Origin: JBCAWW01 sp039024315 | GTDB taxonomy: Bacteria; Bacteroidota; Bacteroidia; J057 | Assembly (NCBI GenBank): GCA_039024315.1 | Contig: JBCCQN010000338.1 | Location: 1-5,141, forward strand | Reading direction: 5' to 3' | DNA length: 5,141 bases | Part shown: positions 5,113 to 5,141 of the stretch, one piece after another | How positions within the stretch are numbered: the stretch's first letter is position 1 | How the letters are laid out: the number at the start of each line of letters is the position of its first letter | Made by a program: the position numbers and the translations under genes | The notes under the pieces: generated by a model | The model's input: the letters and a program-made list of their open reading frames with translations, nothing else | Told to the model about the DNA's origin: nothing | The model's database searches: none

Positions 5113-5141
5113 AGAATCTATCGATTCGCTTGCGAATTTCC

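Larger units (their letters stand above)
4841..5141. other. Gene-free repeat-rich region at the right edge
   Basis: No coding region is supportable in these 301 bases on either strand. Besides the repeats listed separately, it holds several small inverted repeats: GCC-GAAA-GGC followed by five T (4871-4885), too short a stem for a confident terminator; the 12-bp perfect palindrome CGAAAGCTTTCG (5005-5016); TTCTTG-CATCC-CAAGAA (5050-5066); and ATTCGC-TT-GCGAAT (5124-5137). It looks like a spacer that accumulates short repeats. Any neighbouring gene lies beyond the edge. Confidence 0.7.

Overview
The window looks like chromosomal DNA of a Bacteroidota bacterium. The evidence is a GH92 alpha-mannosidase, a short YafY/WYL regulator of the kind common in that phylum next to a GyrI-like protein, start codons without clear Shine-Dalgarno sequences but often with A-rich leaders, and TAnnTTTG-like promoter boxes. 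Base composition is moderate. The sequence does not allow a genus to be named; a Saprospirales- or Cytophagales-like organism is only a guess.

Layout: (1) 2-1378 (+) is the C-terminal part of a GH92 exo-alpha-mannosidase whose 5' end lies outside the window. (2) 1379-1478 is a spacer holding two inverted copies of a small hairpin repeat. (3) 1479-3209 (+) is a run of three small genes: a GNAT N-acetyltransferase, an HTH-WYL regulator and a stand-alone GyrI-like effector-binding protein. The first two are 36 bp apart. The third follows after 54 bp that may contain its own promoter. (4) 3210-3282 is an intergenic repeat island. (5) 3283-4840 is an apparently intact IS4-family (Tn5/IS50-like) insertion sequence. 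It has one full-length transposase on the minus strand and 25-bp terminal inverted repeats (24/25 identical). (6) 4841-5141 has no gene but contains at least four more repeat units.

The genes look like ordinary accessory metabolism and regulation plus one insertion sequence. The WYL regulator and GyrI-like protein may act together as a ligand-responsive unit, but that is inferred from adjacency. The GH92 enzyme is not obviously linked to them.

The least ordinary signal is in the non-coding DNA. A family of small structured repeats recurs around 1395-1462, 3210-3266 and 4891-5001. One hairpin shows a compensatory base-pair change between copies. A 46-bp unit is present in inverted orientation on both sides of the insertion sequence. 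The outer 14 bp of the insertion sequence ends are identical to one arm and loop of a free-standing hairpin nearby, so the element and the genomic repeats appear to be related. No defence system, CRISPR array, rRNA or tRNA gene was seen.
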